From contig OZ022258.1 in assembly GCA_963978905.1 (NCBI GenBank), forward strand, positions 24,184,716 to 24,248,715: a stretch of DNA of 64,000 nucleotides. Reading direction: 5' to 3'. This DNA comes from Trichostrongylus colubriformis. Taxonomy: Eukaryota > Nematoda > Chromadorea > Rhabditida > Trichostrongylidae. Made by a program: the position numbers and the translations under genes. Of this stretch, positions 34,178 through 46,191 are shown in pieces. Position 1 is the stretch's first letter; every line of letters starts with the position of its first letter. The notes beneath the pieces were generated by a model that did no database searches, was not told where the DNA came from, and saw only the letters and a list, made by a program, of their open reading frames with translations.

Positions 34178-35032
34178 CATTCGCCTTTCGAGGCTCCTTA
34201 TCAGCCCTTCAGTTGCTATCACATCCGTTCCCTCACCATTGATATCCCCTTACCACCCCTACATTACCTTATAAATTCAGGATCCCAGCTTTGCTGCGAC
34301 GCGAGATATGAATTTCCCGCCATTCGCCTTTCGAGGCTCCTTATCAGCCCTTATCAGTTGCTATCACTTCCGTTCATTCACCATTAATGTCCCCTTACCA
34401 CCCCTACATTACCTTAAAAATTCAGGATCCCAGCTTTGCTGCGACGCGAGATATGAATTTCCCGCCATTCGCCTTTCGAGGCTCCTTATCAGCCCTTATC
34501 AGTTGCTATCACTTCCGTTCATTCACCATTAATGTTCCCTTACCACCCCTACATTACCTTATAAATTCAGGATCCCAGCTTTGCTGCGACGCGAGATATG
34601 AATTTCCCGCCATTCGCCTTTCGAGGCTCCTTATCAGCCCTTATCAGTTGCTATCACTTCCGTTCATTCACCATTAATGTCCCCTTACCACCCCTACATT
34701 ACCTTAAAAATTCAGGATCCCAGCTTTGCTGCGACGCGAGATATGAATTTCCCGCCATTCGCCTTTCGAGGCTCCTTATCAGCCCTTATCAGTTGCTATC
34801 ACTTCCGTTCATTCACCATTAATGTTCCCTTACCACCCCTACATTACCTTATAAATTCAGGATCCCAGCTTTGCTGCGACGCGAGATATGAATTTCCCGC
34901 CATTCGCCTTTCGAGGCTCCTTATCAGCCCTTATCAGTTGCTATCACTTCCGTTCATTCACCATTAATGTCCCCTTACCACCCCTACATTACCTTAAAAA
35001 TTCAGGATCCCAGCTTTGCTGCGACGCGAGAT
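34178..35032 (+). repeat. 145-bp tandem array with dimeric higher-order units
   Basis: The phrase GGATCCCAGCTTTGCTGCGA starts at 34280, 34425, 34570, 34715, 34860 and 35005, exactly 145 bp apart. Units alternate between two types: ATAAATTCAG versus AAAAATTCAG before the phrase, and in the later units AATGTTCCC versus AATGTCCCC. The true repeating block is therefore a 290-bp dimer. Copies are nearly identical. Because 145 is not a multiple of three and the unit lacks stops in some frames, it yields staggered open frames of 74-96 codons that are not genes. Confidence 0.95.
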
Positions 35033-35049
35033 AGAAATTATGCGGTGAG

Positions 35050-35072
35050 CGGACAGACAGACAGACACACAC

Positions 35073-35103
<31 letters not shown>

Positions 35104-35107
35104 AACA
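35050..35107 (+). repeat. CAGA/CA microsatellite
   Basis: GACAGACAGACAGACACACA followed by repeated ACAG then CAAACAAACACACC. It is followed by AAACTTCTGCTTTATATATAG, the same type of end as the other repeat blocks at 11.7 and 30.89 kb. Confidence 0.93.
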
Positions 35108-38017
35108 CACCAAACTTCTGCTTTATATATAGAGTATGATGGATAGTAGTGATGTGATGTGCGCAAGGTTGTGCGCCGACAAAGCTGGTATATCAGATAT
35201 CGCTGTCGGGTATGTTCAAAAGCAATTTGCCACGTCTACACGGATCGAGGCTAGCCCTTACCATTTGAACGGTCCTTTTGAAGGCACAACCCGCGATAGG
35301 TTCACTATTTTGGTTCCATTTATGAGGAGGCACGCAACTAAAACAGTATACATTTAACGGAGCGCTAGGATTAGTACTATGAGGCGCGTGTAAAACCCTG
35401 AAACCCGTATACATAAGCTGGGGCACACCGCTTGGGAAGGCCGACTCCGCAGTCTGACCAGCGAAGCTGCGATGGAACAAACTGCCAAAAAAATTTTTTC
35501 GTCGATTTTGAGAGCATAGTATCGACGAATGTATGATAGTATAATAAGATAACGTTATCATAGGAAAGGTAGTTTCGGTGAAAATTGGGTAATAACAGCA
35601 AGCAAAAACTTTTGCAAAAACCTACATCTTTGCTATGATCTCGCCGATGCGAAGTTGTCAAGGCCCTAACGAGGAGTTTTTAAAGGTTTTTTTTGCGATT
35701 TTACTCTCATACTTCGGTTTTCCCCAGTAACTTTGTTGATCATGATGACTGATGAAGATTATTTTGAATTACGTCTTCGAAAAAATGTATCCTCGATGAA
35801 AATGTTATTTGATTTGTCCGTGAAGGTGGGGTGCAGAAAAGGACATGAACTGGGCGTATTGTTAGAACCCAGAGTATATGTCTAATTCACCATCAGAGGG
35901 CATTGTGATAGTGTGTGAAAGGCCATTTCACAGCTCATCACCACGGTGGCTCTAATTGTCCAACCCACTACATATTTCATAGTTCCGCATTCATTTCTGC
36001 TTACCACCCCAAGCCGGCCAATGTAAGTTCTGCAGCTCAGCTCCATTCAACCGCAAATCCACATGACAACAGCTGTCGACTGCCGCGCCACACCTTTTCC
36101 GGGAGACGCGAGTTCTTTCAAAAGAAAATCGCAGCTGCTCGCTCCACGAAGCAGTGTAATTATGATTATGGGCTCCGTATGGCACCGTTACGAAGAATAG
36201 CAAAATGTGTGTTCGTTTTGCAAAACGAATCGATCCACCTACAGTATACCCTACATACTGGAATCTAGTGGCATACATAGTAGTTGTTTAGGAGGTATGA
36301 GACAGCTATGAGGAGGGAAACTGGAATATACTCTATTTCATAAGCTTGGAGCTTGTCCTAGAGGGCAGGCCATCTCATAAGTAAGGAATGGTCAGGCTTG
36401 ATTAGGAGTTTTGAGAATGCATTGTTCTACGATTTTCTAGCAAATGCAACCCTACTGCGCCTTCTTGCATGCTCCTAGGGCATACAGTGTCCTCTCTTAC
36501 AAGTCCTTTCCCGACCACCCTAAATACCCTGAATTCCTTAGATCAAATTATCCTAACTGAAAGCTTATGGAGAATGATAAGAAAGCGTAAAGGCACATCC
36601 CGCGGAAATCAAACTTGCAACTCACTTTCTATGGCAAGTAGGTCCTGGGGCGACAATCTAAGCTGCACACTTTTTGCGGCGTCGCGGCGTTTCCTCCCTG
36701 CGCTAGCCTGGCTTGAACCCCCTTCGACTCACCCACCCACTCCGACCCCACCTCGCCTTGGACGGACCTTTTTTCATCGTGTCGTTTACGTGGGTCTGTG
36801 ATTATGCGGTAAGATAAGATGAATAAGAAATGCCAGTAATTACTGAAACGCTTATATCGGAGAACAGGTGTATCTCAGAGTTCCTCATGATATCCCGACG
36901 GGAACTGACTCAATGGCTCACTTTCTCGTGGTAACCTCGTACAAGGCCAAATGCCAAAATGCATCATTTTCGGGGTGGGGGGGGGGCTTCCTTCAGGTTT
37001 TTCTTTGTCGGCGTATTCCTTAGCACCTCTGATTTCGTAACTTGGCACTTTAACCCATTCAAGGTAATCGAGCAATGTGCCTTAATTGGTCCTGATAAGA
37101 TGGAAACGTGCGAAACCGTTGAAAGGACACAGCTTCTCTGTCCAGCACTTCATCAGAAACTTCCACATTCCAATCGAAAAACCAATCTCGCATGCGACGT
37201 ATGTTCTCTTCCGGTTGAGCCGTTTACAGCATTCGCTCAAGAGAACATAATATGTTTGTTTGTTGCGGCTATTTGAATCCATCGGGGGAATTGCAGTAAT
37301 CTCAACGTAAAACGACGAGATTAATACTTAAGCAAGGAAACGCACTCGTGAAAGGCCACTGCTTTACCCTTTCATTTAAAATCCTGGACGGTTTCAAGTG
37401 TGTTCACAGAATCAGTTGCGATGTCCAGCTGGTGCTCGATGATAATGCCCATAATTCAAACTGAATGTCTCAAGTTTGCTCCTCATCTATTCTCCGTCGA
37501 ATTTGTTCCCTGGCTATCCCATTACCTTCCACACATTTTCCGCCATCTTTTTGTTGCAGTAGACCAGCGCTCTCTATGCCTCTTTCGTGTCAACTTTTTT
37601 GCGAGCCGTTGTTGATGTTGGTCGTCAGGTGACATACTTGCGTGACAATCACTTCCCCGTGCACCACAAGTACATGCATTTGGAGCAATATGCAACAGAA
37701 TAGAATATTCGGCATCCAACTACCAGACCAGGCTGTTAAGTTACCAGCCAATCTTATCGTTTTCACTCTTACCTTTTCGTACTACCATGTGGTGCTCTCA
37801 CTTGCGTATAACCGTTATTCTGTGAACAAAGAGTGACATCACAAGGTTATAAGTTCAGAAATCAGCATGGTCTACTGTAATTAATATACATAATCGGTGA
37901 ATTTTCTAACCGGTTGACTTTCGACCTACCAAAATAAATTGGGATACAGCTCATTAACCTGAGTGGTAAGTACAACAAATCAGAGCACAGTGCAAGAAAA
38001 AAGTGACAGCTCATAGA
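35108..38017. other. no gene assigned
   Basis: Open frames up to about 120 codons exist on both strands but without splice signals in register or recognisable motifs. A run of G lies at 36974-36987. Confidence 0.35.
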
Positions 38018-38200
38018 TAAAATATGTGCAGTCCATTTCGAAGCGTTTGATAGGGCGTGGCTTACGGACTTGAGTGGGAGGTACCGCACTCTGTCACCTC
38101 GCCACAGACTCTTGCTCTTGCCACGCACTCTCACTCTCGCCACTCACCCATGTCCGTAGGCCATGTCCTATCAAGCGCTTTGAAATGGAGTATACAGATG
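38018..38200. repeat. imperfect inverted repeat
   Basis: CATTTCGAAGCGTTTGATAG at about 38034 pairs with the complement of the segment ending at about 38187 over roughly 36 bp with several mismatches, and similarity continues outward for another 20 bp or so. The loop holds a CACTCTNNC...CTCGCCAC-rich tract. Probably a small degraded foldback; no target duplication was found. Confidence 0.6.
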
Positions 38201-38709
38201 CACAATAAACACAAAAAATGCACCGCCCACCTATATTCTGAACTTATAATGTTGTGTGCAGATGGCTCATGATTACAGGTGGCGCTAGCATTTTCTTGTA
38301 TTAAGTCTTCCACATATCTGAATTCTCCAGCTGGCACCTAATTAAACTGGCGTGATATATATATAACTTCACGTAGTGTCGGAGTCCAGGACGCTGTTGT
38401 GTAGAGAATCTTAGTAATCAAATGTCCCCACCAACCTTACGAAAAATAAAGTGCAAAACTGCACGACAAGAACTCTCGAATTTCAAGCGCTTTACCCTTT
38501 GCCCCTCCCTTCTTTTTTGAGGTGTGCCCGATCAGACACACTCATCCAGGTACCTTTGGTACATGTGTCCACACGGGAATACTGGTTCTAACAAGTCCTC
38601 GACCTGTAAAACTGCTAAGAATAAAGAGTGCAACTAACAATTTTCACGAGATGTTACCTGTGAAAGCCTTGCTCGGCGGTCCTTGACACGCTGTTGATTG
38701 CTGACATCC

Positions 38710-38892
38710 ATGCAAAAAGCTGATAGTGGTGGGAATCCATGTCTGTGTCAGGACTCTCTGACTAGGTCAGATCACCCGAAGAGACGAAGCGTCATCATGC
38801 GCGATCCTCATCACGCAAAATTCACAACAGATCCACCAGCAAGGCGGGGCACCAGCGATGCAATTCGCTATCGCGGTGACCTAATTGAATAG
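38710..38892 (+). CDS. weak small ORF
   Basis: ATG at 38710 to TAG at 38890-38892, 60 codons, hydrophilic and rich in Arg, Asp and Pro (for example RSDHPKRRSVIMRDPHHAKF). No splice sites, no recognisable family and no supporting neighbours. Kept only because composition differs from chance openings in this AT-rich DNA. Confidence 0.2.
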   Translation: MQKADSGGNPCLCQDSLTRSDHPKRRSVIMRDPHHAKFTTDPPARRGTSDAIRYRGDLIE

Positions 38893-39195
38893 TTTTGATG
38901 CACAGCTCGAGTATTGGGCCTTACTGGTTCGACACTGCGCTTTAGTCTACACGCTACCCCCACAGAGCAGAGCTTTTATGGCTGAAAGGTGCGCAAATCC
39001 TTAATGGGAAGGTTACCTAGAATTTCTGGTAAGAGAGCACAGAAAATTGCAAGAAGCCATGAATTTTAATTGCTAAAGGTACTGGCTTTGCTTGTCCCTC
39101 ATTAACTAAACAAACTGAATGCGTGGTCGGACCACTAACCGAATCCACTTGGCGTCTCCCTGATTCGCACACTCTTACACGTCGTCTACCGCTCA

Positions 39196-39528
39196 GCTCA
39201 GACATCTGAATATTTGCGGAACAACCCAACAATTTGGCGCTCAATTTCATTCATTTCCTCTACTCCTAGTTCAGCCATCCCTTTCTGGTTAACATCTGAA
39301 AGGTCTTCGGCTAGTATCGCTAATAAGAAAGATTAGTGGTCGACGACGAAATGACTTATTTTCATTGGAACCTATCCATTCATTGAAATTATCTCCTCAG
39401 TTGTCGGTTCACCTCTTGGAGGCGTGTTTATAGGAGCTCCGCACTTGACTGAGCTTTTCGCTGGCAGCTTTCCTTCTTGTAGCTGCAACAAATCTTAGTG
39501 TGTTGAATAAGCCTTCTGTGCTTTTCAT
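39196..39528 (-). CDS. weak candidate gene remnant on the minus strand
   Basis: Two protein-like pieces lie close together on the minus strand. From an ATG at 39528, 39 codons (MKSTEGLFNTLRFVAATRRK...) end in TGA at 39411-39409. Further on, after the acceptor GAAGACCTTTCAG, a frame reads AELGVEEMNEIERQIVGLFR until a stop near 39196. A third opening between them is in another frame. No donor links the pieces, so this could be a decayed gene or two chance openings. Confidence 0.2.
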
Positions 39529-40267
39529 AGTCAATTATCCACCACGCTCAACCTTAGTTGGACTAGAAAGATCCTCGAGACCGCTACAAAAGTGAAAAAA
39601 GCGGAGATTTGATTTATATCAACTTACAGAGAATCCACCACATTTCAATAAGCACTGGTTTTCCCAATCTTAGAGACCTTTCTAACACGACCGGATCATT
39701 TTTCTGCCATAACTCGTGTCACTGCCTTGAAACTAGAGATATCCGAAGGTACTCAGAAGTTTTTGCAAAAAAATCTGGAGTTATCCCTCGAAACATGTAC
39801 TAAATTTACACAGTTTTTCTTTTTTTTACGGCCGTTCAGTGAGGGCCACCGGAATTTATTAGCTACTTTTGCAGCGATAGCAGAATATTTTGTGTGCTTA
39901 CAGTCTTTTATGGCTTCAACGTAAAATTCTTGCGAAGGGCCCCTCCGGAATCCTCTCAATTCCCCAGAGTTTTTCACAGTCATGAAGCCTTTCATAATTG
40001 TTTTCCATTCTTAACTCGTTGGTCGAACTCCTGGGAAAGTGGTCCATGCACACGCACAGGAGAAATCAGATACATAAAATTCGATGTGTTCGCTTGATGT
40101 TTGGTGCCATGAGCACCATATAGCCAACGAAGGAGAAATTGCGTTGTTGCTGAACCTCATGGTGCACCAACCATCACAGGTCGGGCCCCCTCGAAGGTCC
40201 CAAACCACATGACTGGGATTTCTTTTTTGATTTGAGGGTTGGGTGAAATGATAATTTGAAGTATGTA

Positions 40268-41221
40268 TTGGGTCATTCCATAAGTAATGTCGTTTTTGCA
40301 TAAATTTTTCCTATGAAATCACAAGTTTCTGCAGCGTGTCATATATCGTGTGAAAGAAGTTTTCCTGCTCTACAAAATGACATGTTTAGGTTCTGAGTTT
40401 GTCAGAATGGGGCCGACATTCAGGCTGACGAAGAGGTAGGTCGAGCCGACAAAAATTGGCCAAACCGGCAATCAATTGAAACACTATATTTCACTTTAGG
40501 AAACCAACCAGTCATGCGTCGCGTACTTAAATCTGACCTCTTCTACAATTCCCAATATTTAGTTGATCAAGAAGTCGTGTTTTTTTCTAAAATCTTTTTT
40601 TCGAAAGCACCCACACTTTTTCAAAATAAAATTTTTCCTTTCAAACTCCTTGCTTGGAGTTGTTTCATGAACCACTTTGAAGAACTTTTTTTTGCTGTAT
40701 CGAAAACATCTTTCTAGTTTGTTTTGGCTGCGATTCAGATTAGTTTCAATACCACGAGATAGGGGTCCACCTGACATTTTTCACAATTTATTTTTTCCAT
40801 GAGAAATTTAAGGAATCCGGACAGTGATATTTCCTGTCCCTACCCACACCCTGTTCTTAACATTTCACCACTCTTTCAGCTGATTGGTTGAGAAAATTTT
40901 CTTGCCTCGGTTCGAAGAAATTGTCTAAGATCACCGAGTTGTGGAGGAAAAACTAAATGTGGAAAAAGAACAACACGACTTTTTAATCAACTAAATATAG
41001 GAAATTTTAGAAGAGGTCAGGGCTAAGTACGCGACACATCACTGGTTGATTATCCTAAAGTGAAATATAGTCTTTCAATTCATTGCCGGTTTGGCCAATT
41101 TTTGTTGGCAGGACCTACCTCTTCGCCAGCCTAAATGTCGGCGCCGTTCTGACATACTCAAAAACTGAACATGTCATTTTGTAGAGCGAAAAAAAACCAC
41201 ACTACTTATGGAATGACCCAA
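40268..41221. mobile_element. TA-flanked element with very long inverted repeats
   Basis: Ends begin TTGGGTCATTCCATAAGTAA and, inverted, TTGGGTCATTCCATAAGTAG, flanked by TA (40266-40267 and 41222-41223). Similarity between the halves continues inward for more than 200 bp; the phrase CCGACAAAAATTGGCCAAAC near 40448 has its inverted counterpart near 41090-41110. No transposase frame was found. It is a non-autonomous Tc1/mariner-type foldback. Confidence 0.85.
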
Positions 41222-41366
41222 TATTTTCGAGGCGTCCACTCCACTCTTCCTGTTTCGGCTTTTTCGATAGATGAAGAGTTCATACCGTATTTTTCTAGAC
41301 AAAGGAAGCTTTCAGAGGGGTTGCGTGCGAACAACTTTCTCTTTCTTTCTTTCCTTGACTGGCCTT

Positions 41367-41830
41367 GCTGGGCTGGGGTCAATTGGTCGAATTTTCGCTT
41401 CGAGGCGTCGCGCTCGCGGCGCCGTCAGCACGAGTCGTTTGAAATTCCGCTCAAGACGCGGGCTGGTACCGTAAGGGACCCTTAAAGATTGCACCTATTC
41501 TCAACAATATGTTGTGAATTAGAATTTCCTAAGACTGCAATATGAGCTCTCCATCATCCTTTAAAACTAATAAAAGCATAGCAATCGCTGCTTCTATTGT
41601 ACTTGAGGTTGTTACTGATTGTTGTGTCTTCTTGATAGGTTTCGTCAACTGTTAATGCTCCTGAAGAAACTTCTATGGATCACTCACTGCAGAATGAGAG
41701 AGAACAATAACAGTGCAATTTTTAAAGGTCCCCTACGGTATTTGTCTTGAGCAGAATTCCAAACAACTCGCGCTCGCCGCGCCGTTCGCCGCAGGCAGTC
41801 GCGCGAAAATTCGACTAATCGACCAGCAGG
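41367..41830. repeat. inverted repeat related to the 23.9-kb foldback
   Basis: The left arm (about 41367-41495) carries GTCAATTGGTCGAATTTTCG and ATTCCGCTCAAGACGC. The right arm (about 41717-41830) carries their inverted counterparts. Both also occur in the element at 23875-24148. Here the arms are separated by about 220 bp of unrelated AT-rich DNA and no target duplication was found, so it may be an older copy with an insertion in its loop. Confidence 0.7.
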
Positions 41831-42151
41831 TCCACGCAACAATCTAAACATGTTCCAGTGTTAACCTTTTATCTGCTGCACATGCAATTAATCAGCTCTC
41901 AATGTGAACATCGCTGAAAACCGCGGCTCAGTTTAAAATGTTTCGCTAACCCTCACCAGAAAGATGGCAGCAAAGTTGAAAGAAGTTGAAAAACTGGGAG
42001 GCTTCACAAAATAGCTTTGTCAGTGGATAATGAAATCGGAGGCGTTTTAATGAATGCTACTCCTCTCAATTCATACTCTCACATAATGGAAACCCCCGAC
42101 CCGTTCTATCCATTCATCATCAGAAAATTCCCATCATCTACTGTTTGATTC

Positions 42152-42262
42152 ATGAAGGTAACTATTGACAGAGAGCCTTCGAAGCAAGAGGTCGGAGCCC
42201 GTCGTCATCGCCTAGTTCTTGAGACGTCGTGTAATCCTTGCTGCCCTCAAAGTAACGGTTAG
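42152..42262 (+). CDS. weak tiny cysteine-containing ORF or exon
   Basis: ATG at 42152 to TAG at 42260-42262, 36 codons. The end is basic then cysteine-rich (GARRHRLVLETSCNPCCPQS), with an Arg-Arg pair before the Cys-rich tail. This could be the last exon of a small processed peptide, but a first stop lies just upstream, no acceptor is convincing, and such short openings are common by chance. Confidence 0.18.
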   Translation: MKVTIDREPSKQEVGARRHRLVLETSCNPCCPQSNG

Positions 42263-42411
42263 AGGTGTAGCGAAGTCGCTTGTTTGTTGCTTTCATGTGA
42301 ATGCTTTTAGTTGGTCGTCTAATTATTGATATCTTAACCGTTTCCTCCTCTCTTTTGAGTTGAGTGTCAGTGTTTGGTACGAATTACGTATTTCCGATCC
42401 TTAAAGTTATT

Positions 42412-42975
42412 GAGTCATTCCATGAGTAGTGTTTTTTCAAGCAGTAGAAGTTCTCAAACAAATTTTTTCCTATAAAATTACAATGTCAGATATCATCCAA
42501 AAAAAGATTTATCTGCTCTGAAGAAGAGGGTGTTCGGTTTACCAGTATGTTAGAATGAGGCCGTTATTCAGCCTGGCGAAGGGGTAGGTCTAGCCGACAA
42601 AAATTCACCAAACCGGCAATTATTAAACACTATATTTCATCCCAGGAAATCAACCAGCCATTTGTCCCATACTTAGCTCTGACCTCTTCTGCAAGTTGCG
42701 ATACTTGGTTGAACAGGAAAACGCGTCCTTCTTTTCTAAATTTCTTTGCCGAAATCACTCAAATTCATTCATAAGAAAATTTTTCCTTTGGAATCCCTTG
42801 CTCAGTATTGTTTTATAGACCATTCAGGAAGGTTTTTCTAACCTATTAAAAGCATGATTCGTTTTCTTTTTGGCAGTGATTCATATAGAATTATAGAACT
42901 ATGCGATAGCGGCCCAGATGAAATTGATTCGCAGTTTACTTTTTCAACAGAAACTCAAAGAATCCGGTCAGGGCC
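42412..42975 (+). mobile_element. diverged, one-armed relative of the 40.3-kb element
   Basis: Starts TTGAGTCATTCCATGAGTAG and follows the left half of the element at 40268 (for example GGTAGGTCTAGCCGACAAAA and CCAAACCGGCAAT) with many substitutions. The inverted right arm is missing or unrecognisable. Confidence 0.7.
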
Positions 42976-44150
42976 CCACCTGAACATTACGACTCGTAAG
43001 CTAGCTGTGTAACGAGCTCAAGCTTCTGAGGCACGTATATGTGCCTGAGTTACCAAAAGCCCCAGGGAATGACGCCGGTCTTCCTTGATCACCTACCTAA
43101 AGGTACACTGGGCTGAATTCGATAAATGGCAAACCACGGATGATGAAAGGCAATTCTGATGAAAAAATATCGAATGGCTCGCATCTCACATCGGCATCGT
43201 AGTGCGTAGTACCACTTTATAAAGAGAATCCATAAGTAATGGAATAGAGTTAGACGAAGGGGTTGGCGAGCATCGTCACACTTTCGACAGTACTGGAGGA
43301 GGTGACAACGATGTTTTCAGCGAGGCAAAGGTTTGAGAGGAAACTAAGCAAACGAACATCAACACGAGTGCCTTTCTCATCCCTAGCCGGCTACTTCATA
43401 ACTGACTGCAGCGCGGCTGTGAATAACTTTGATTCAGTGCAGAATTCTAAAGACACTTTTCATCCATCGTGCGCGCTTATTTCATGCTTTTATTATGGAG
43501 AGGAAATAAACTTCTCCGGAGAGGAAATCACTAGTGGCGATTGAAGGCATTATTATTTATTGTTGTATGCTACCCCATGAATTGCAATAATTTTGCTCGG
43601 AGTCTATGAAAAAAGTGTTAATTCATTCTATGAACAGTAATTCAATTAAAATTATGTGCGTAAAAGCACATATCATTCCCTTTGAAGTGGAGCCCTTTGC
43701 AATCCATTTCATAAATTCAATTTAGGAATTAAAATACGTACTTCCAGAAATGCTTCGTACAACATAGCAGATTCAAAGTAGGTCGTTCATATAAAAGTTA
43801 ACGCTATTTTACAAATTTCCAATTCACGATACATATTTACTCAGATTATGTTAGATGGTAGATTGTTGTCAAAGACACTGGGAGGGGTAAGTTTGACATA
43901 TTGTGGAATGTGAAACTGAAGGTGCTCAGCACTGTAACAGTAGAGAAAGAACGAAATGAACCGGCGAAAAAAACCCGGTAGTACGATCCCGAAAAACGCC
44001 CTTTTCCCTGGCGCCCCGCTGCGTCACTAGCCGATGGTAGACTACAGACGGTCGAGAGGCTAAATTAGTCGGTCGCGGATGTTATCCCGTCCGCGTCTCG
44101 TCTGTAACTGGCCCGACAATGAACTGCAGAACGATAAGCCGAGCTGCGAG
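42976..44150. other. no gene assigned
   Basis: A 93-codon opening at 43263-43544 on the + strand has no supporting splice sites or motif. Nothing else recognised. Confidence 0.35.
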
Positions 44151-44179
44151 ATCGTAACAAGACCTCGCGCTTTTGGGTG

Positions 44180-44390
44180 TGTGCAGATATGACAGCGAAT
44201 CGCTTGGCGGCGTTTCACTCGCGGCGCCACCAGTACGACTCGCCGTATCGATTGCCCTTGGGAGGCGGCCGAGCGTGACTGCGTCACGTCTGCGCTCCCA
44301 CTCATGCCACACTGCCTCGTTTGAAGGCTCGCATTCGCCGCGCCGCTCGCCGCGGGCGGCCACGCGATTCGCTTTCATAGAGCACATACC
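44180..44390. repeat. GC-rich imperfect inverted repeat
   Basis: GCGAATCGCTTGGCGGCGTT near 44197 pairs imperfectly with the complement of the segment ending GCGATTCGC near 44373. Both arms carry GGCGCC/CGCCGCG-type runs like the GC-rich part of the 23.9- and 41.4-kb foldbacks. Probably a third, more distant member. Overlapping ORFs on both strands are by-products. Confidence 0.5.
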
Positions 44391-45141
44391 CCGCGCTTTT
44401 CAATGCGAGTCACGCTACACATTACCTCTTCTGAAGTGAAAGGTTTGCTTCCAGAGAACGTATGCTCCCAGTTCTCATCTCCCCCTTGCCCCTACCGTAA
44501 AGTTTAATGCTAATTACAACTTTCGTCGTTTCCAACACCTATCACCACCCATCACCGGGACGGGCTTTCTAATGTTAGACACTTTTCCCTAGAATCCTCA
44601 AACTTGAATGGGGTCACTAGTAACTTCCGTACTGCGACTCTGCGGTTATCTTCTGCTAAATGAGCCCCACTTCCCTTCCCCCACCTCGCACTTTGAACGC
44701 GCAAACTTTGTATGCGTCCAGGGACTTCGTGGAACAGCTTGTCGCACAAGCGTGGTCTGTCTTGGGTAAGGCAGTCTATCTATAAGAGTCATGTACAGTT
44801 ATTCGTCTGCGTGAGTGCGCTTGAACACCCAAAGCACCCCATGACTGGATTTTTCATATCGCAAGCAAAAACTGAAGGCCCGAAGGGGTAAAAGGAGATA
44901 CCTGCATATTGAACCTCTCAAAGGCCCATTCTGCACTCACTATGCGTCAGTAAGCGCTCAAAAATAAGGATGGTGGTTTTCAGTGATTTGGGTGTAAATG
45001 AACGTCGACCTCTGCAAGGAAAGCTTTCCCTTGTAAAAAGTTGTGGCCGTGGAGGAGCTTTCCGATGTGACATCTTAATGTCCTATCTTTTTCCACAATT
45101 AACGACCATTCCCATGATACGCCACGTTAATAGCACTCGTT

Positions 45142-45384
45142 TCATGTGCTATTGCTTGTTTTGCACTCGAACTTGAACATCCCTGCCCAACTGGTAAAAG
45201 CGCAGATGCATGGCCCACTTTGAAAAGTTTGGGTGGATTCCAAGATGTCCGTAAGCTGGATTTCACCGCTAGGATGAGCATAGCGGTCCCGCCATCCGCC
45301 CTCGAGCCGGGTAACGTACCCAGTCACTTTTTTGTTTTGGTCCCTCCAACTAACCGACAGAGAACCTTTTACTGTGACATTCAT
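45142..45384 (-). CDS. candidate ORF, 80 codons, product unknown
   Basis: ATG at 45384 (minus strand) to TGA at 45142. It begins MNVTVKGSLSVSWRDQNKKV and has a protein-like alternation of polar and hydrophobic residues through about residue 50, followed by a Cys-containing tail. An in-frame stop immediately precedes the ATG, so it would be a first exon or a single-exon gene. A short plus-strand alternative (ATG near 45209, donor GTAAGC near 45252) overlaps it. No family was recognised. Confidence 0.28.
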   Translation of the reverse strand: MNVTVKGSLSVSWRDQNKKVTGYVTRLEGGWRDRYAHPSGEIQLTDILESTQTFQSGPCICAFTSWAGMFKFECKTSNST

Positions 45385-45431
45385 TTGACCGTTCGACCCA
45401 TTACTTTAGGATCACAGGCTAGCAAAAGTGG

Positions 45432-46186
45432 TTAGAGCTAGTAGATTGCTAAATTTGCATGTGCCTTTTTGGTCTTTCAGGACCTATTTGATCCACTTTC
45501 GAATGGATAGGATTTCGTTCCAGATCCAAAATGGTGGAATTCCCAAAGGTCTGCAAGCTGTAATAAAGGGATACGCCATCGTCAACATACATAGCTAACA
45601 CACATATACATGCACATAGACACACATACACTATCGTATGATGGAATTTATCCGTCCTCTGATATTGAGGAAGCTACGAGCTTCGAAATACGGCTGTTTC
45701 ACGATGTAGCTGTCACGTAGTGGTTGATAGATCACCGTGTCCGACGAAAGGCTGCCGACATCGTTCACTGGCCGCAGTTTACATCGGCAAGGAAGCGATC
45801 CATCTAGCCAGTGTACTGTAATTGGTGATAACCGCAGCTCCTTAATGTGACGGAATGCATCGCAGCCACGTCTTCGCTATTTTTCGGACGGGTTTCTGAG
45901 CTTCTTTGCTATTTCTCCCTTAGCTATACTTTTCAACGATTCGAAATCCGTCTAAGAGAGCAGTGGTAATCATGCCTTTGTAAACCATAAGTAAGTGAAA
46001 GGTCCGGGGGAATGCGACCACACCAGCCCTAGTTACAGCTTAGGAACATGCTCACTTAAAGGGACAATCATAATGGTTAATAGCTATCGATAAGGAAGGG
46101 GAGCTCTTGTCTATTATTTCTGAATCGCTCAGCATATGTAGCTTCGGAAAACTGCTCTTTTCACTTTTCACTATTTTATAGGCCTA
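45432..46186. other. no gene seen; left flank of the retroelement
   Basis: Unique-looking AT-rich DNA. A short alternating ACACATA tract lies near 45598-45632. The insertion point of the retroelement is at 46187-46191. Confidence 0.45.
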
Positions 46187-46191
46187 GCCTT

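Noticed and set aside
34308..34967. Series of 74-96-codon ORFs with identical repeated peptides
   Set aside because: They are staggered readings of the 145-bp tandem array, whose period is not a multiple of three.
44060..44439. GC-rich ORFs of 81-101 codons on both strands
   Set aside because: They lie in an imperfect inverted repeat; GC-rich DNA lengthens open frames by chance and no domain is visible.
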